Source: Benzoatithermus flavus (GTDB lineage Bacteria; Pseudomonadota; Alphaproteobacteria; Geminicoccales; Geminicoccaceae). Taken from it: a stretch of 64,000 nt of DNA. A model generated the notes under the pieces. That model did no database searches and had not been told where the DNA came from. It worked only from the letters and a program-made list of their open reading frames with translations. How positions within the stretch are numbered: the stretch's first letter is position 1; the number at the start of each line of letters is the position of its first letter. Of the stretch, positions 8,354-17,284 are shown piece by piece. The translations under genes were made by a program, and so were the position numbers. Where the stretch lies: NCBI RefSeq assembly GCF_037908215.1, contig NZ_JBBLZC010000021.1, positions 1-64,000 on the forward strand, read 5' to 3'.

Positions 8354-9843
8354 AGGTCGTGTCCGGCGTAGGAGCCGTTGAAGCTCTTGTTGCACAAAGG
8401 AAAGTCGGCGACGATGTTGCCTTCGATCGCTGCCTCGAGCAGCGGCCACTGGAACCAGGACGGATCGCGCGGGTGGCAGCGCCGGATCCGCCCGTCGGCA
8501 GCGAGTGCCAGCCAGACCAGGACATCGCCGCGAAAGCCCTCGACGAGGCCGATGCCCTCGCCCGCGCACGGCCGAACCGGAACGGCGAGCGGGCCTTGCG
8601 GCAACCCGTCCAGGATCTGCTCGACCAGGCCGAGACTTTCTCCGATCTCGTCCAGGCGGATCCAGACGCGGGCGTTGACGTCTCCCTCCTGCCGTACCGG
8701 GATCGTGAAGGTGAGCCGATCGTAGGGCGGATAGGGCAAAGCCTTTCTCACGTCGAACGCGCGGCCCGACGCGCGGCCGACATAGCCGCCAGCGGCCCAG
8801 CGGCGTGCCAGCCCGACGTCGACCCGGCCGGTGCCGACCGTGCGGTCCTGGAGCGACGGCAGGTCCTCGTAGTGCGCCGCGATCTCGGCCATGCGCGCGC
8901 GCAGGCTGCGGACGAGGCCGCGCAGCCGTTCTGCGCCGGCGGCATCGAGGTCGATCGCGACCCCACCCGGCACGATCCGGTCCATCATCAGGCGATGGCC
9001 GAAGCAGGCGTCGGCAGCCTGCAGGATCTCCTCGCGCAGGATGCCGCAATGGGCATGGATCAGCGCGTAAGCCGCATCGTTGCAGATGGCGCCGATGTCA
9101 CCGATGTGATTCGCGAGCCGTTCGAGTTCGGCCATCAGCGCTCGCAGCCAGACCGCACGCTCCGGTGGCTCGGTGCCGGTCGCGGCCTCGACGGCGCGCG
9201 CGAAGGCGAAAGCGAAGGCGACCGTGCTGTCGCCGGAGACCCTGCCGGCGAGCCGGACACCGTGCGCGGGATCCACACCTTCGAGCAGGCGCTCGATTCC
9301 TTTGTGAACATAGCCCAGCCGCTGCTCGAGCCGCACCACGGTCTCGCCGCTCGCGGTGAAACGGAAATGGCCGGGCTCGATGATGCCGGCGTGAATGGGC
9401 CCGACCGGGATCTGGTGCAGGCTTTCTCCCTCGACCGGCAGGAAATGGTAGGGAGCTTTGGCCTCGGGGCGGCTCGAAGGCCAGGTGCCGTGATCGAGCC
9501 AGGGGCGGGAATCGGGGCTGCCCTCGGGGTGCAGGCCCCAGAGGTCGCGGATCGCCCGCTCGAGGCGAAGCGCTGGCGGATGCAGAGCACCCAGACTCGG
9601 AAAGTGGCCGCCATAGGCGGTGATGCTGGCCAGAGCCAGCGCCTGGGTCTCGGGTTCGTAGAGGACGGCGTTGACGAGCTGATCGTTGGCGAAGAGGGCC
9701 AGGAGGTCGAGATGCCCCTCGGCCAGGGCCGTGCCGAGATCGCGCCAGGTCTCGGGTGTCACCACGAAGCGCGGCCAGGGGTGATGGCCGGCCTTGGCGC
9801 GAAACGGAGCCAGGAATTCCAGAAGATGCGGGCGCTCGCTCAT
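8350..9843 (-). CDS. hyfG: hydrogenase-4-like large subunit without NiFe ligands (HyfG/NuoCD-like)
   Basis: A 497-residue fusion of a NuoC-like N-terminus (about 1-120) and a NuoD/hydrogenase large-subunit domain. Family marks include IPVGPIHAGIIEPGHFRF and LEQRLGYVHKGIE. True group 4 hydrogenases have RICGIC near here and DPC..C near the C-terminus to bind nickel and iron. Here the first site reads GRVSGDSTVAF with no cysteine, and the end reads DFPLCNKSFNGSYAGHDL with one unpaired cysteine. So no NiFe centre can form. This matches the energy-converting hydrogenase-related (Ehr) complexes. It lies seven bases after hyfF. Confidence 0.88.
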   Translation of the reverse strand: MSERPHLLEFLAPFRAKAGHHPWPRFVVTPETWRDLGTALAEGHLDLLALFANDQLVNAVLYEPETQALALASITAYGGHFPSLGALHPPALRLERAIRDLWGLHPEGSPDSRPWLDHGTWPSSRPEAKAPYHFLPVEGESLHQIPVGPIHAGIIEPGHFRFTASGETVVRLEQRLGYVHKGIERLLEGVDPAHGVRLAGRVSGDSTVAFAFAFARAVEAATGTEPPERAVWLRALMAELERLANHIGDIGAICNDAAYALIHAHCGILREEILQAADACFGHRLMMDRIVPGGVAIDLDAAGAERLRGLVRSLRARMAEIAAHYEDLPSLQDRTVGTGRVDVGLARRWAAGGYVGRASGRAFDVRKALPYPPYDRLTFTIPVRQEGDVNARVWIRLDEIGESLGLVEQILDGLPQGPLAVPVRPCAGEGIGLVEGFRGDVLVWLALAADGRIRRCHPRDPSWFQWPLLEAAIEGNIVADFPLCNKSFNGSYAGHDL

Positions 9844-9849
9844 CGGAGC

Positions 9850-11295
9850 CTATCCCAGGAGCCCGGCTACGTGCTCGAACCAGCGGACGAGCGGGCCGGG
9901 CAGCCACAAGCCGGCGGTCAGCACCAGCGCCAGGTGAAGGAAGAGAGGGAGGTGCGAGCCGCGCACGGCCGTAACGGGCCCGTGAGGCTCGCCGAACACG
10001 ACCCCTTGCAGGCGCAGGACGAGTGCACCTATGGCGACCATGAGGCCCAGGACCAGGGGCAGGGCCAGAAGCGGCTCGCGGGCGAAGGTGGAGCTCACGA
10101 CCAGAAACTCGCTCGTGAACACACCCATGGGCGGGAAGCCCGCGATCGCGACCACGGCCACGGCCAACCCCCAGGCGAGCACCGGATGGGTGCTTCCGAG
10201 TCCTTTGATGTCGGCCAGGCGCTGCGTGCCCTTGACCTGTGCCACATGCCCGACCGCGAAGAAGATCGCGGACTTGGTCAGGCTGTGCATGGTCATGTGC
10301 AGGAGACCCGCGAAGTTCGCGACCGGGCCGCCCATGCCGAAGGCGAAGGTAACGATCCCCATGTGCTCGATCGAGGAATAGGCGAAGAGCCGTTTGATGT
10401 CGCCCCGGCGGTAGAGCATGAACGCGGCGAAGACGACCGAGATCAGGCCCATCGTCACCATGAGCGGGCCGGGGGCGAGAGCCTCCGCATTCGCCGCTAT
10501 CACCATCTTGAAGCGCAGGACCGCGTAGATCGCGACGTTGAGGAGAAGGCCCGAGAGCACGGCCGAGATCGGCGTCGGGCCTTCGGCATGGGCGTCGGGC
10601 AGCCAGGCGTGCAGGGGTACGAGGCCCACCTTGGTGCCGTAGCCCACGAGGAGGAAGACGAAGGCGAGGTTCAAGAGCGCCGGGTCGAACCGGTCGGCCG
10701 CGGCGATCAGATGCGAGAGCGCCATGGCCGCGAGGCCTTCGCCCAAGCTCTCTTGGGCCGTGAAATAGACCAGGATCGTGCCGAAGAAGGCGAGCGCTAT
10801 GCCCACGCTGCCGAGGATGAAATATTTCCAGGCTGCCTCCAGGGCCTGCGGCGTGCGGTAGATGCCGACCATGACGACGGTGGAAAGGGTCGCCACCTCC
10901 ACCGCCACCCAGAGCAGGCCGATATTGTTGGCCAAGAGCGCCAGGTTCATGGCACCCATCATCGCCTGGTAGATGGCGTGGTAGAAGCGCACGTAGGCCG
11001 GCGTCAGATGACCGGTATCGAGCTCGTGGCCGATATAGCTCGCGGAGTAGAGGCTGGTCGTGAAGCCGACGAAGGTGTTGAGTGCGATCAGGTAGACGTT
11101 GAAGTCGTCGACGAAGAGGAAGTCGCCGGGTGCGGGCCGGGCCACGAGCAGGAAAAGGGCCGCGAGGAAGGTCGCTAGCGAGGCGAGGCTGTTGAGCCTC
11201 GCACCCAGATGCCAGTCCCGGACCAGGGAGAGCGCCGGCACGGCCAGCGCCGGGACGGCGAGCACGACGAGGAGCGGCAGTCCCTCCATGCTCAT
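9850..11295 (-). CDS. hyfF: antiporter-like membrane subunit (HyfF/NuoN-like)
   Basis: A 481-residue proton-translocating subunit of the Mrp/NuoLMN family with about 13-14 hydrophobic segments. The conserved lysine region GTKVGLVPLHAWLPDAHAEGP and the later RRGDIKRLFAYSSIEHMGI motif are present, as is the glutamate helix LLWVAVEVATLST. It should pump ions in the membrane arm of the complex. The ATG at 11295 overlaps the hyfE stop by four bases (ATGA), which fixes the start. Confidence 0.88.
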   Translation of the reverse strand: MSMEGLPLLVVLAVPALAVPALSLVRDWHLGARLNSLASLATFLAALFLLVARPAPGDFLFVDDFNVYLIALNTFVGFTTSLYSASYIGHELDTGHLTPAYVRFYHAIYQAMMGAMNLALLANNIGLLWVAVEVATLSTVVMVGIYRTPQALEAAWKYFILGSVGIALAFFGTILVYFTAQESLGEGLAAMALSHLIAAADRFDPALLNLAFVFLLVGYGTKVGLVPLHAWLPDAHAEGPTPISAVLSGLLLNVAIYAVLRFKMVIAANAEALAPGPLMVTMGLISVVFAAFMLYRRGDIKRLFAYSSIEHMGIVTFAFGMGGPVANFAGLLHMTMHSLTKSAIFFAVGHVAQVKGTQRLADIKGLGSTHPVLAWGLAVAVVAIAGFPPMGVFTSEFLVVSSTFAREPLLALPLVLGLMVAIGALVLRLQGVVFGEPHGPVTAVRGSHLPLFLHLALVLTAGLWLPGPLVRWFEHVAGLLG

Positions 11296-11951
11296 TCGCC
11301 CCGGAAGCGGTCGAGGGCGTGCACGTCGACCGTATCGAAGCGCTCGCGGATGCGGAAGACGAAGATTCCGAACACGATGAAGGCGATGAGCAGCGAGAAG
11401 GCGACCGAGAGCTCGACCACGAGCGGCATGCCCTTGGTACCGGTTGCCGCCAGGATCAGCCCGTTCTCGAGGCTCATGAAGCCGACGAGTTGGCTCACCG
11501 CGTTGCGCCGGGTGATCATCATGAGAAGGCCTAAGAGCACCACGGCGAGGGCGAAGGCGATGTCCTCGCGCGCCAGCACGTCGGCACCGCCCGTGACCGG
11601 CATGGTGACGAGGATGGCGAGAGCCGTGAGTGCTAAGCCCGCCAGCATGGTGATCCCCACGCCCACGACCTGCTCGAGCTCGCGGTGGACACCGAGTCGC
11701 ACCACGATCCGGTGCAGGGCCACCGGAATGAAGATCGCCTTGAACAGGAGGGCGATCGCGGCCGTGACGTAGAGATGGGGTGCGTCTTGCGTCCACGCCT
11801 GCCAGGCGACGCCGGCCGCGAGGACCAGGGCGTGCAGCGCGAAGGCGTGGAGGAGGCCCAGCATCCGGTCCTGATAGAGCAGCATGAAGCTCACGACGAC
11901 CATGCCGCCGGCCAGAAGATGGGCGACGTCGAAGGCGAGATTGCCGATCAC
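11292..11951 (-). CDS. hyfE: membrane subunit HyfE-like (NuoK-like)
   Basis: A 219-residue protein with about six to seven hydrophobic segments. The C-terminal part MSLENGLILAATGTKGMPLVVELSVAF is the NuoK/MnhC-like region with the buried glutamates that carry protons in complex I. HyfE is an expanded NuoK homologue found only in hydrogenase-4-type complexes, so it helps place the operon. GTG start overlapping the hyfC stop by four bases. Confidence 0.85.
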   Translation of the reverse strand: MIGNLAFDVAHLLAGGMVVVSFMLLYQDRMLGLLHAFALHALVLAAGVAWQAWTQDAPHLYVTAAIALLFKAIFIPVALHRIVVRLGVHRELEQVVGVGITMLAGLALTALAILVTMPVTGGADVLAREDIAFALAVVLLGLLMMITRRNAVSQLVGFMSLENGLILAATGTKGMPLVVELSVAFSLLIAFIVFGIFVFRIRERFDTVDVHALDRFRGE

Positions 11952-12907
11952 ATCGACCTCGACACGAACAGAAGAAGAGCGGCGAGGAAGCCCAGCATGA
12001 GGGCACCGCCCAGAAACTCGCCGACACGGAACACGCGCATCTTGGCGATCGTCACCTCGAAGGCGGCAAGGGCGCTGCCGAGGAGGAAGAGCTTCGCGAG
12101 ATAAACGACCCCGCCCCGAAGGAGCGCAACGGGCCCGGCCTCGGCCCCGTGCGCGATGCCGAAGGGGGCGAAGAGGCAGGCGACGAGCGAGAGATACATC
12201 ACGAGCTTGAGCGCCGCGGCGAGCTCGATCATCGCGAGGTGCCGGCCGGAATATTCCAGCACCATCGCCTCGTGGACCATGGTGAGCTCGAGGTGCGTCG
12301 TCGGATTGTCGATCGGAATGCGGGCGTTCTCGGCCAAGGCCACCATGAGGAGCGCCACGAGCGAGAGGCCCAAGGAGACGCGCAGGCCCACCTGATGGGT
12401 CAGGATGTAGTCGGCGATCCCGGAGAGTTGCGTGGTGCCCGCGAACAGCGCCAGGGTGAACACGACCAGCAGTATCGCGGGCTCGGCCAGGGACGCGATC
12501 ATCATCTCGCGCGAGCTGCCGATGCCGCCGAAGCTGGTGCCGACGTCCATGCCGGCGAGGGCCAGGAAGAAGCGCGCGGTGCCGAGCAGCGCCACGATCG
12601 CGATGAGATCGACGGCCCAGTTGAACAGGAGGCCGGTGGCGAAGGTGGGCACGAGGGCGGCCGCCACCCAGGTCACGGCGAAGACGACATAGGGAACGAC
12701 GCGGAACAGCCAGGAGGCGCTCTCGGCGAGCACGACCTCCTTGCGCAGGAGCCGGGCCAGATCGCGGTAGGGCTGAAGCACCGAGGGCCCGCGTCGGCGC
12801 AGGAGCCGGGCGCGCAGCTTTCGTGTCCAGCCCGTCAGCAAGGGGGCCACCAGCAGGACCAGGAACATCTGGATGCCCTGGACGAGGAGACCGCCGATCA
12901 GCGCCAT
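11948..12907 (-). CDS. hyfC: membrane anchor subunit HyfC-like (NuoH-like)
   Basis: A 319-residue NuoH/HyfC family protein with about eight hydrophobic segments. Family motifs include the loop RRRGPSVLQPYRDLARLLRKE and the acidic helix ENARIPIDNPTTHLELTMVHEAM, which couples the hydrophilic module to the membrane arm. The ATG at 12907 overlaps the end of hyfB by ten bases; it gives the standard N-terminus ahead of the first helix. Confidence 0.88.
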   Translation of the reverse strand: MALIGGLLVQGIQMFLVLLVAPLLTGWTRKLRARLLRRRGPSVLQPYRDLARLLRKEVVLAESASWLFRVVPYVVFAVTWVAAALVPTFATGLLFNWAVDLIAIVALLGTARFFLALAGMDVGTSFGGIGSSREMMIASLAEPAILLVVFTLALFAGTTQLSGIADYILTHQVGLRVSLGLSLVALLMVALAENARIPIDNPTTHLELTMVHEAMVLEYSGRHLAMIELAAALKLVMYLSLVACLFAPFGIAHGAEAGPVALLRGGVVYLAKLFLLGSALAAFEVTIAKMRVFRVGEFLGGALMLGFLAALLLFVSRSM

Positions 12908-14916
12908 GCCGCCACCACGATCAGCAGGGTCACGAGCGCCGCGAACATCATGCTGAGATAGCGGCGCACGGTGAGGTACTGGAGGATGTTGAGCCGGTCG
13001 GCCAGGCTCCCGACCAGCGAGGCCGTGGGCATGTAGAGCCGCTCCCAGACGAGGTCGTGCCAGCGCACCGTGAAACGCGCGGGCCTGGTCTCGCCCGGAG
13101 CCGGCATGTCGACCTGCTCGCTCGCCCGGAACACGACCGTCCCGAACACGCGGCGCAGCGGCTGCGAGAAGCTCGCGGCGGAATATTGCGTGCGCGGGTC
13201 GGGATCGGGATAGCCGCAATCCCAGGCAGGGCCGCGCCGGAGCGCGCGCGAGGCGAAACGGTGGACGAAGCCCGCCGCGAGCCCCGCCGAGGCCAGAACG
13301 AAGACGAGGAGGACGAGGCCGTTGTAGGAGCTGTGCGCAGGCTCGATCGGCACCAGCGACAGCCAGCCCTGCCGCCCCTGCGCCGGCAGGGTGACGTCAT
13401 GGTTCAGCTCGGCCACGACCAGCGAGAGAAGGTCGATGACCGGACCGGGAAAGACGCCCAGGAGCACGCAAAGGGCCGCGGCCGCGATCATGGCGAGCCG
13501 TGCCTTGTGGTCGATCTCGTGCGCGTGGGCCGCGGCCTCGCTGCGCGGCCGGCCGAGAAAGGTGATGCCGTAGGCGCGCACGAAGCAGGCGGCCGCGAGC
13601 GCTGCGGCCAGAGCCATGAGGGCGCCTACGGCGGGAGCTAGGAAGCGGAGGACCTCCGGTAGCGCCGGGCTCACCAGCACGGCCTGGAACAGGAGCCATT
13701 CCGAGACGAAGCCGTTGAGCGGCGGCAGGGCCGAGATCGCGGCCGCACCCAGAAGGCAGCAGGCGCTCGTCACCGGCAGGCGGTGGATCAGGCCGCCCAG
13801 GCGATCCATGTCGCGCTCGCCGCCCGTGCCGTGCAGCACGGCACCCGCGCCCATGAAGAGCAGGCTCTTGAACAGCGTGTGGTTCAGGACGTGGAGGAAG
13901 GCGGCGGAGAGCGCCAGCGCCGCTGCCGTCGGCATGCCGTTCGCGGCAAAGGCCAGGGCGAAGCCGAGCGCTATGTAGACGATGCCGAGATTCTCGACCG
14001 TGCTGTAGGCGAGAAGTCGCTTCAGGTCGTTCTGCAGGACCGCGTAGAGCAGGCCCAGGACGGCCGAGACGGCGCCCAGCACCATCAGCACCGCTCCCCA
14101 CCACCAGCCGGGCGGGCCGGCGAGGTCGAAGAGGAGCCGCAGGGCCGCGTAGACCGCGACCTTGGTCATGACCCCGCTCATGAGAGCCGAGACGTGACTC
14201 GGTGCGGCGGCGTGCGCCGGGGGCAGCCAGGCATGGAGCGGGACGAGACCGGCCTTGGAGCCGGCACCCAGAAGGGCCAGAACCAGCACCAGAACGTGCG
14301 CCGTGGGGCCGAGCGCATGGCGGCGGATGCTCGTGAAATCGTAGGCGCCGCCGGGGCCGGCGAGGAGGCCGAAGCAGAGGAGGAGCGCCGCCGTGCCGAG
14401 GCTCGCCATGACGAGATAGAGATAGGCGCCCTCGCGCGTGGCGCGCGCCTCGTGCTCGCGCAGAACCAGAGCCCAGGAGGTCAGGGACATGAACTCCCAG
14501 GCGAGGAGGAAGGTGAACGCGTCGTCCGCGAGCAGGACCAGGTTCATGCCCAAGAGAAAGGCCGGCACGAACGGCAGCACGCGCTTGGGCTCGGGCTCGC
14601 CCTTGGCGTAACCCAGCGCATAGAGGCAGGCGAGCGCCCCGCCGAGGTCGACCACGAGCAAAAAGAACGCGGTCAGCGCATCCAGCCGGAAATGCATGCC
14701 GAGCCAGGGCAGGCCGAGCGGCAGAATCAACGTCTGGGGCAGATGCGAAGGCTGCAGGAGCAGGACGAGAGCCGCGAGCAGGAGGATGCTGCAGGTGGCG
14801 AGGGTACCGCCATAGGTGAGCCCGGTCCCGCAAGCCCTGTCGCCCCGGACCAGCCCGAGCACCGCGAGTGCCAGCAGGATGCCGAGAAGCGGCAGGAAGG
14901 CGCCTGCGATCAGCAT
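12898..14916 (-). CDS. hyfB: antiporter-like membrane subunit HyfB-like (NuoL-like)
   Basis: A 672-residue multispanning subunit with about 16 hydrophobic segments, close to the usual HyfB length. Visible marks are the acidic helix FLLAWEFMSLTSWALVLREHE, the lysine site GSKAGLVPLHAWLPPAHAAAP and LKRLLAYSTVENLGIVYIALG. The C-terminal ~120 residues are more polar, with a final helix. First gene of the hyf operon, 169 bases downstream of mntR and in the same direction. Confidence 0.88.
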   Translation of the reverse strand: MLIAGAFLPLLGILLALAVLGLVRGDRACGTGLTYGGTLATCSILLLAALVLLLQPSHLPQTLILPLGLPWLGMHFRLDALTAFFLLVVDLGGALACLYALGYAKGEPEPKRVLPFVPAFLLGMNLVLLADDAFTFLLAWEFMSLTSWALVLREHEARATREGAYLYLVMASLGTAALLLCFGLLAGPGGAYDFTSIRRHALGPTAHVLVLVLALLGAGSKAGLVPLHAWLPPAHAAAPSHVSALMSGVMTKVAVYAALRLLFDLAGPPGWWWGAVLMVLGAVSAVLGLLYAVLQNDLKRLLAYSTVENLGIVYIALGFALAFAANGMPTAAALALSAAFLHVLNHTLFKSLLFMGAGAVLHGTGGERDMDRLGGLIHRLPVTSACCLLGAAAISALPPLNGFVSEWLLFQAVLVSPALPEVLRFLAPAVGALMALAAALAAACFVRAYGITFLGRPRSEAAAHAHEIDHKARLAMIAAAALCVLLGVFPGPVIDLLSLVVAELNHDVTLPAQGRQGWLSLVPIEPAHSSYNGLVLLVFVLASAGLAAGFVHRFASRALRRGPAWDCGYPDPDPRTQYSAASFSQPLRRVFGTVVFRASEQVDMPAPGETRPARFTVRWHDLVWERLYMPTASLVGSLADRLNILQYLTVRRYLSMMFAALVTLLIVVAAWR

Positions 14917-15028
14917 ATGGCCCGGCCGCGAAACGCATACGGGATGGCTTGCTGGCCGGGTGCCAGCATCGTGTCATGCATCACGCGCTTCCCCGCAGAG
15001 CCCGAACTCGACGGGCAGGTCATAGCGC

Positions 15029-15045
15029 GCGGGCCGGGCGCCCGC
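15029..15045 (-). terminator. GC-rich hairpin between mntR and hyfB
   Basis: The arms GCGGGC and GCCCGC pair perfectly around a 5-base loop, 40 bases past the mntR stop. There is no T-run after it, so it could be a weak terminator for mntR or just a chance GC palindrome. Confidence 0.25.
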
Positions 15046-15085
15046 AACGTGTACCCCCGGAAAAATGGCCGCACCCGCCGGCGGG

Positions 15086-15550
15086 TCACGTCCCGCTGTC
15101 GGCCCGGTCCCGCTCGCGGAGCAGGCGATCGAACGCAGCCAGGGTTTCGTGGCTGCAGTGATGCTCGATGCCTTCCGCGTCCACCCTGGCCACCTCCTCG
15201 CTCACGCCGAGCCGGCGCAGGAAGTCGTAGACGATGCGGTGCCGCCAGCGGCAATGCTCGGCGAGCGCCCGGCCGTCCGCGGTGAGGAAGATCGAGCGGT
15301 AGGGCTCGGAACGGACCAGGCCTTCGCGCTGCAGCTTGGCGATGGTGTTGTTGACCGTGGCGCTCGTCACGCCGAGCCGGCTGGCGAGATCGACCGCCCG
15401 CGCCTCGCCCGTGGCATCGATGAGATCGGCGATCAGCTCGACATAGTCCTCGGCGATCTCGCTGCGGTGATCGCTGCGCGTCCGGCCGAAGCCTTCCGCC
15501 TGCTGGTCCGCGCCCGGAAGGCGCACCTTGCTGGTGTTGCCCATCGCCAT
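15086..15550 (-). CDS. mntR: DtxR-family manganese-responsive regulator (MntR-like)
   Basis: A 154-residue repressor. After a polar N-terminus comes the winged helix: ARAVDLASRLGVTSATVNNT is the helix-turn-helix, and GLVRSEPYRSIFLTADG is the wing. The dimerisation/metal segment RVDAEGIEHHCSHETL carries the Glu/His ligands typical of MntR. No SH3-like third domain is present, as in MntR rather than DtxR. No manganese transporter is in the window. The nearest genes are the hyf operon downstream and divergent malonyl-CoA decarboxylase, with a palindrome at 15590-15604 upstream. Confidence 0.85.
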   Translation of the reverse strand: MAMGNTSKVRLPGADQQAEGFGRTRSDHRSEIAEDYVELIADLIDATGEARAVDLASRLGVTSATVNNTIAKLQREGLVRSEPYRSIFLTADGRALAEHCRWRHRIVYDFLRRLGVSEEVARVDAEGIEHHCSHETLAAFDRLLRERDRADSGT

Positions 15551-15589
15551 ACCGAATCGCGGGAAAGCAACCGCTTCTTCATGGATGCG

Positions 15590-15604
15590 GGCTAAAGGTT
15601 AGCC
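15590..15604. promoter_or_regulatory. putative MntR/DtxR operator (palindrome)
   Basis: GGCTAA-AGG-TTAGCC is a perfect 6-base inverted repeat 40 bases upstream of the mntR start. It contains GGTTAGCC, which also occurs in DtxR-type operators. Its place suggests autoregulation and possibly control of the divergent gene. Assignment to MntR is inference. Confidence 0.45.
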
Positions 15605-15715
15605 ACGCCCTCCTGCCGGTTCAAGGTCGGGCGCATCGGTGCAAGGATGCCATGGATGGTGGCCGCCCGTTCCGCTAAGGGATGACGGCTTGGCAACCCC
15701 CTGGGAGCCTCGAGG

Positions 15716-17041
15716 ATGCCGTCGAGCATGCTGGACCAGTTGTGGACCTCGATCGCCGATGCCGGACGCGAGCTGGTTCGCGGCCGGCTGGGCAGCCGGC
15801 GGCGGGCCACGATCCAGTCCTTATGCCGCGACCTGCTCTCGACCAAGGGCGAGGCGTCTGGTGCTGCGCTGGCGCGCGAGCTGGTCGAGGCCTACCGCAT
15901 GATGACCGACGAGGAGCGGCAGAGCTTCTTCACCATGCTGGCGCAGGACTATGCCGCCGACCCGACCCGTATCCTGGCCGCGGTCGAGGCCTACCGGCAG
16001 GACCCGAGCCCGCGCTCGGTCCAGGCCTTGCGCCGCGCCTGCGAGACGCCGCGCCACGAGCTGTTCCGCCGCATGAACACGGCCCCCGGCGGAACGCGTG
16101 CGATCGTCGATCTGCGTCGTCAGCTCCTGGCCTATCTGCCGGACCGTCCGGATCTGGAGCCGGTCGACGCCGACCTGCACGATCTGCTTACGGGCTGGTT
16201 CAATCCCGGCTTCCTCACCCTCACCCGGATCGACTGGAACAGCCCGGCCTCCTTGCTCGAGAAGTTCCTGCGCTACGAGAAGGTCCACAAGATGCGAGCA
16301 CTCGAGGACCTGAAGCGCCGGCTCGCGGCCGACCGGCGCTGCTTCGCTTTCTTCCATCCCGCCCTGCCCGACGAGCCTTTGATCTTCGTCGAGGTGGCGC
16401 TCGTGACCGGGATGGCCGACAGGATCCAGCCCTTGATCGACCCGGAAGCGCCGGTGGGCGATCCGGAAAGTGCGGATGCCGCGATCTTCTACTCGATCAA
16501 CAACTGCCTCGAGGGCCTGCGCGGCGTCACGCTCGGCAACTTCCTGATCAAGCTGGTCGTGGCCGACCTCGCGCGCGAGTTCCCCGACCTCAAGACTTAT
16601 GCCACGCTCTCCCCGGTGCCGGGCTTTTCGGCCTGGCTGCGCCAGGCGCTGGCCGACTCCGGCAACAAGGTGATCGCCGCTGCCGATCGCAAGCTGCTCG
16701 CCGCCCTCGATCGTCCGGGCTGGCATCGGGAGCCCGAGACCGTGGAGAAGCTCAAGGGCGTGCTTTGCCGGCTCTGCGCCCACTATCTCGTGCGGGAGAA
16801 GCGTAGTGGGCGCCCGCGCGACCCGGTGGCGCGCTTCCATCTCGGCAACGGTGCGAGGCTCGAGCGGATCAACTGGCTGGGCGACGTCTCGGCCAAGGGG
16901 CTCGAGGAATCGTTCGGGCTCCTCGTCAATTACAAGTACGACACGGGCCAGATCGAGCGGAATCACGAACTCTACACGAATACCGGCGAGGTCGTGATCT
17001 CCTCGGCCGTGAAGGGCCTGCTGCCGGCGCAGGCGGGATGA
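15716..17041 (+). CDS. malonyl-CoA decarboxylase
   Basis: A 441-residue enzyme that converts malonyl-CoA to acetyl-CoA and CO2. The N-terminal half is the helical oligomerisation domain. The C-terminal GNAT-fold catalytic domain holds FYSINNCLEGLRGVTLGNFLIK with the catalytic serine region, LSPVPGF, and ARFHLGNGARLERINWLGD with the catalytic histidine, then GLLVNYKYD. Bacterial members often sit with malonyl-CoA synthetase and dicarboxylate transporters; none is adjacent here. It starts at the first of two nearby ATGs. Divergent from mntR across 165 bases. Confidence 0.93.
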   Translation: MPSSMLDQLWTSIADAGRELVRGRLGSRRRATIQSLCRDLLSTKGEASGAALARELVEAYRMMTDEERQSFFTMLAQDYAADPTRILAAVEAYRQDPSPRSVQALRRACETPRHELFRRMNTAPGGTRAIVDLRRQLLAYLPDRPDLEPVDADLHDLLTGWFNPGFLTLTRIDWNSPASLLEKFLRYEKVHKMRALEDLKRRLAADRRCFAFFHPALPDEPLIFVEVALVTGMADRIQPLIDPEAPVGDPESADAAIFYSINNCLEGLRGVTLGNFLIKLVVADLAREFPDLKTYATLSPVPGFSAWLRQALADSGNKVIAAADRKLLAALDRPGWHREPETVEKLKGVLCRLCAHYLVREKRSGRPRDPVARFHLGNGARLERINWLGDVSAKGLEESFGLLVNYKYDTGQIERNHELYTNTGEVVISSAVKGLLPAQAG

Positions 17042-17284
17042 TCCCCGAGGTAGTGTTTTCCGAACGGACAAAGTTCTGTGAGGGCATAGATTGAAATCGT
17101 TCCAGAAATAGATGGCCGATGCTCGTTTAGAAATAGTATAGATCGATACGGTGTTCGGAATCCTTGCCAATCGGACGTGTCGGCTCTAATCGGCGCTGCG
17201 CACCGGCCGCGATCGTGGCGCCAGAGGCGCCGATCCTGCCGTTTCGAGGCGCGGCCGGATCGAAGCAGCAGGGGATTCATCGGA
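17042..17284. promoter_or_regulatory. AT-richer intergenic region upstream of the Fe(III)-binding protein gene
   Basis: Bases 17055-17160 are markedly AT-richer than their surroundings. They are bounded by an exact inverted repeat, TTCCGAAC at 17058-17065 and GTTCGGAA at 17153-17160. Inside, GTTTAGAAATAG at ~17125 resembles half of the TTTAGAA-N3-TTCTAAA iron control element bound by Irr in alphaproteobacteria, but the second half is poor. It may hold an iron-responsive promoter or be the scar of an old mobile element. Confidence 0.35.

Noticed and set aside
8350..9843. Active group 4 NiFe hydrogenase
   Set aside because: Neither pair of NiFe-ligating cysteines is present in the large subunit.
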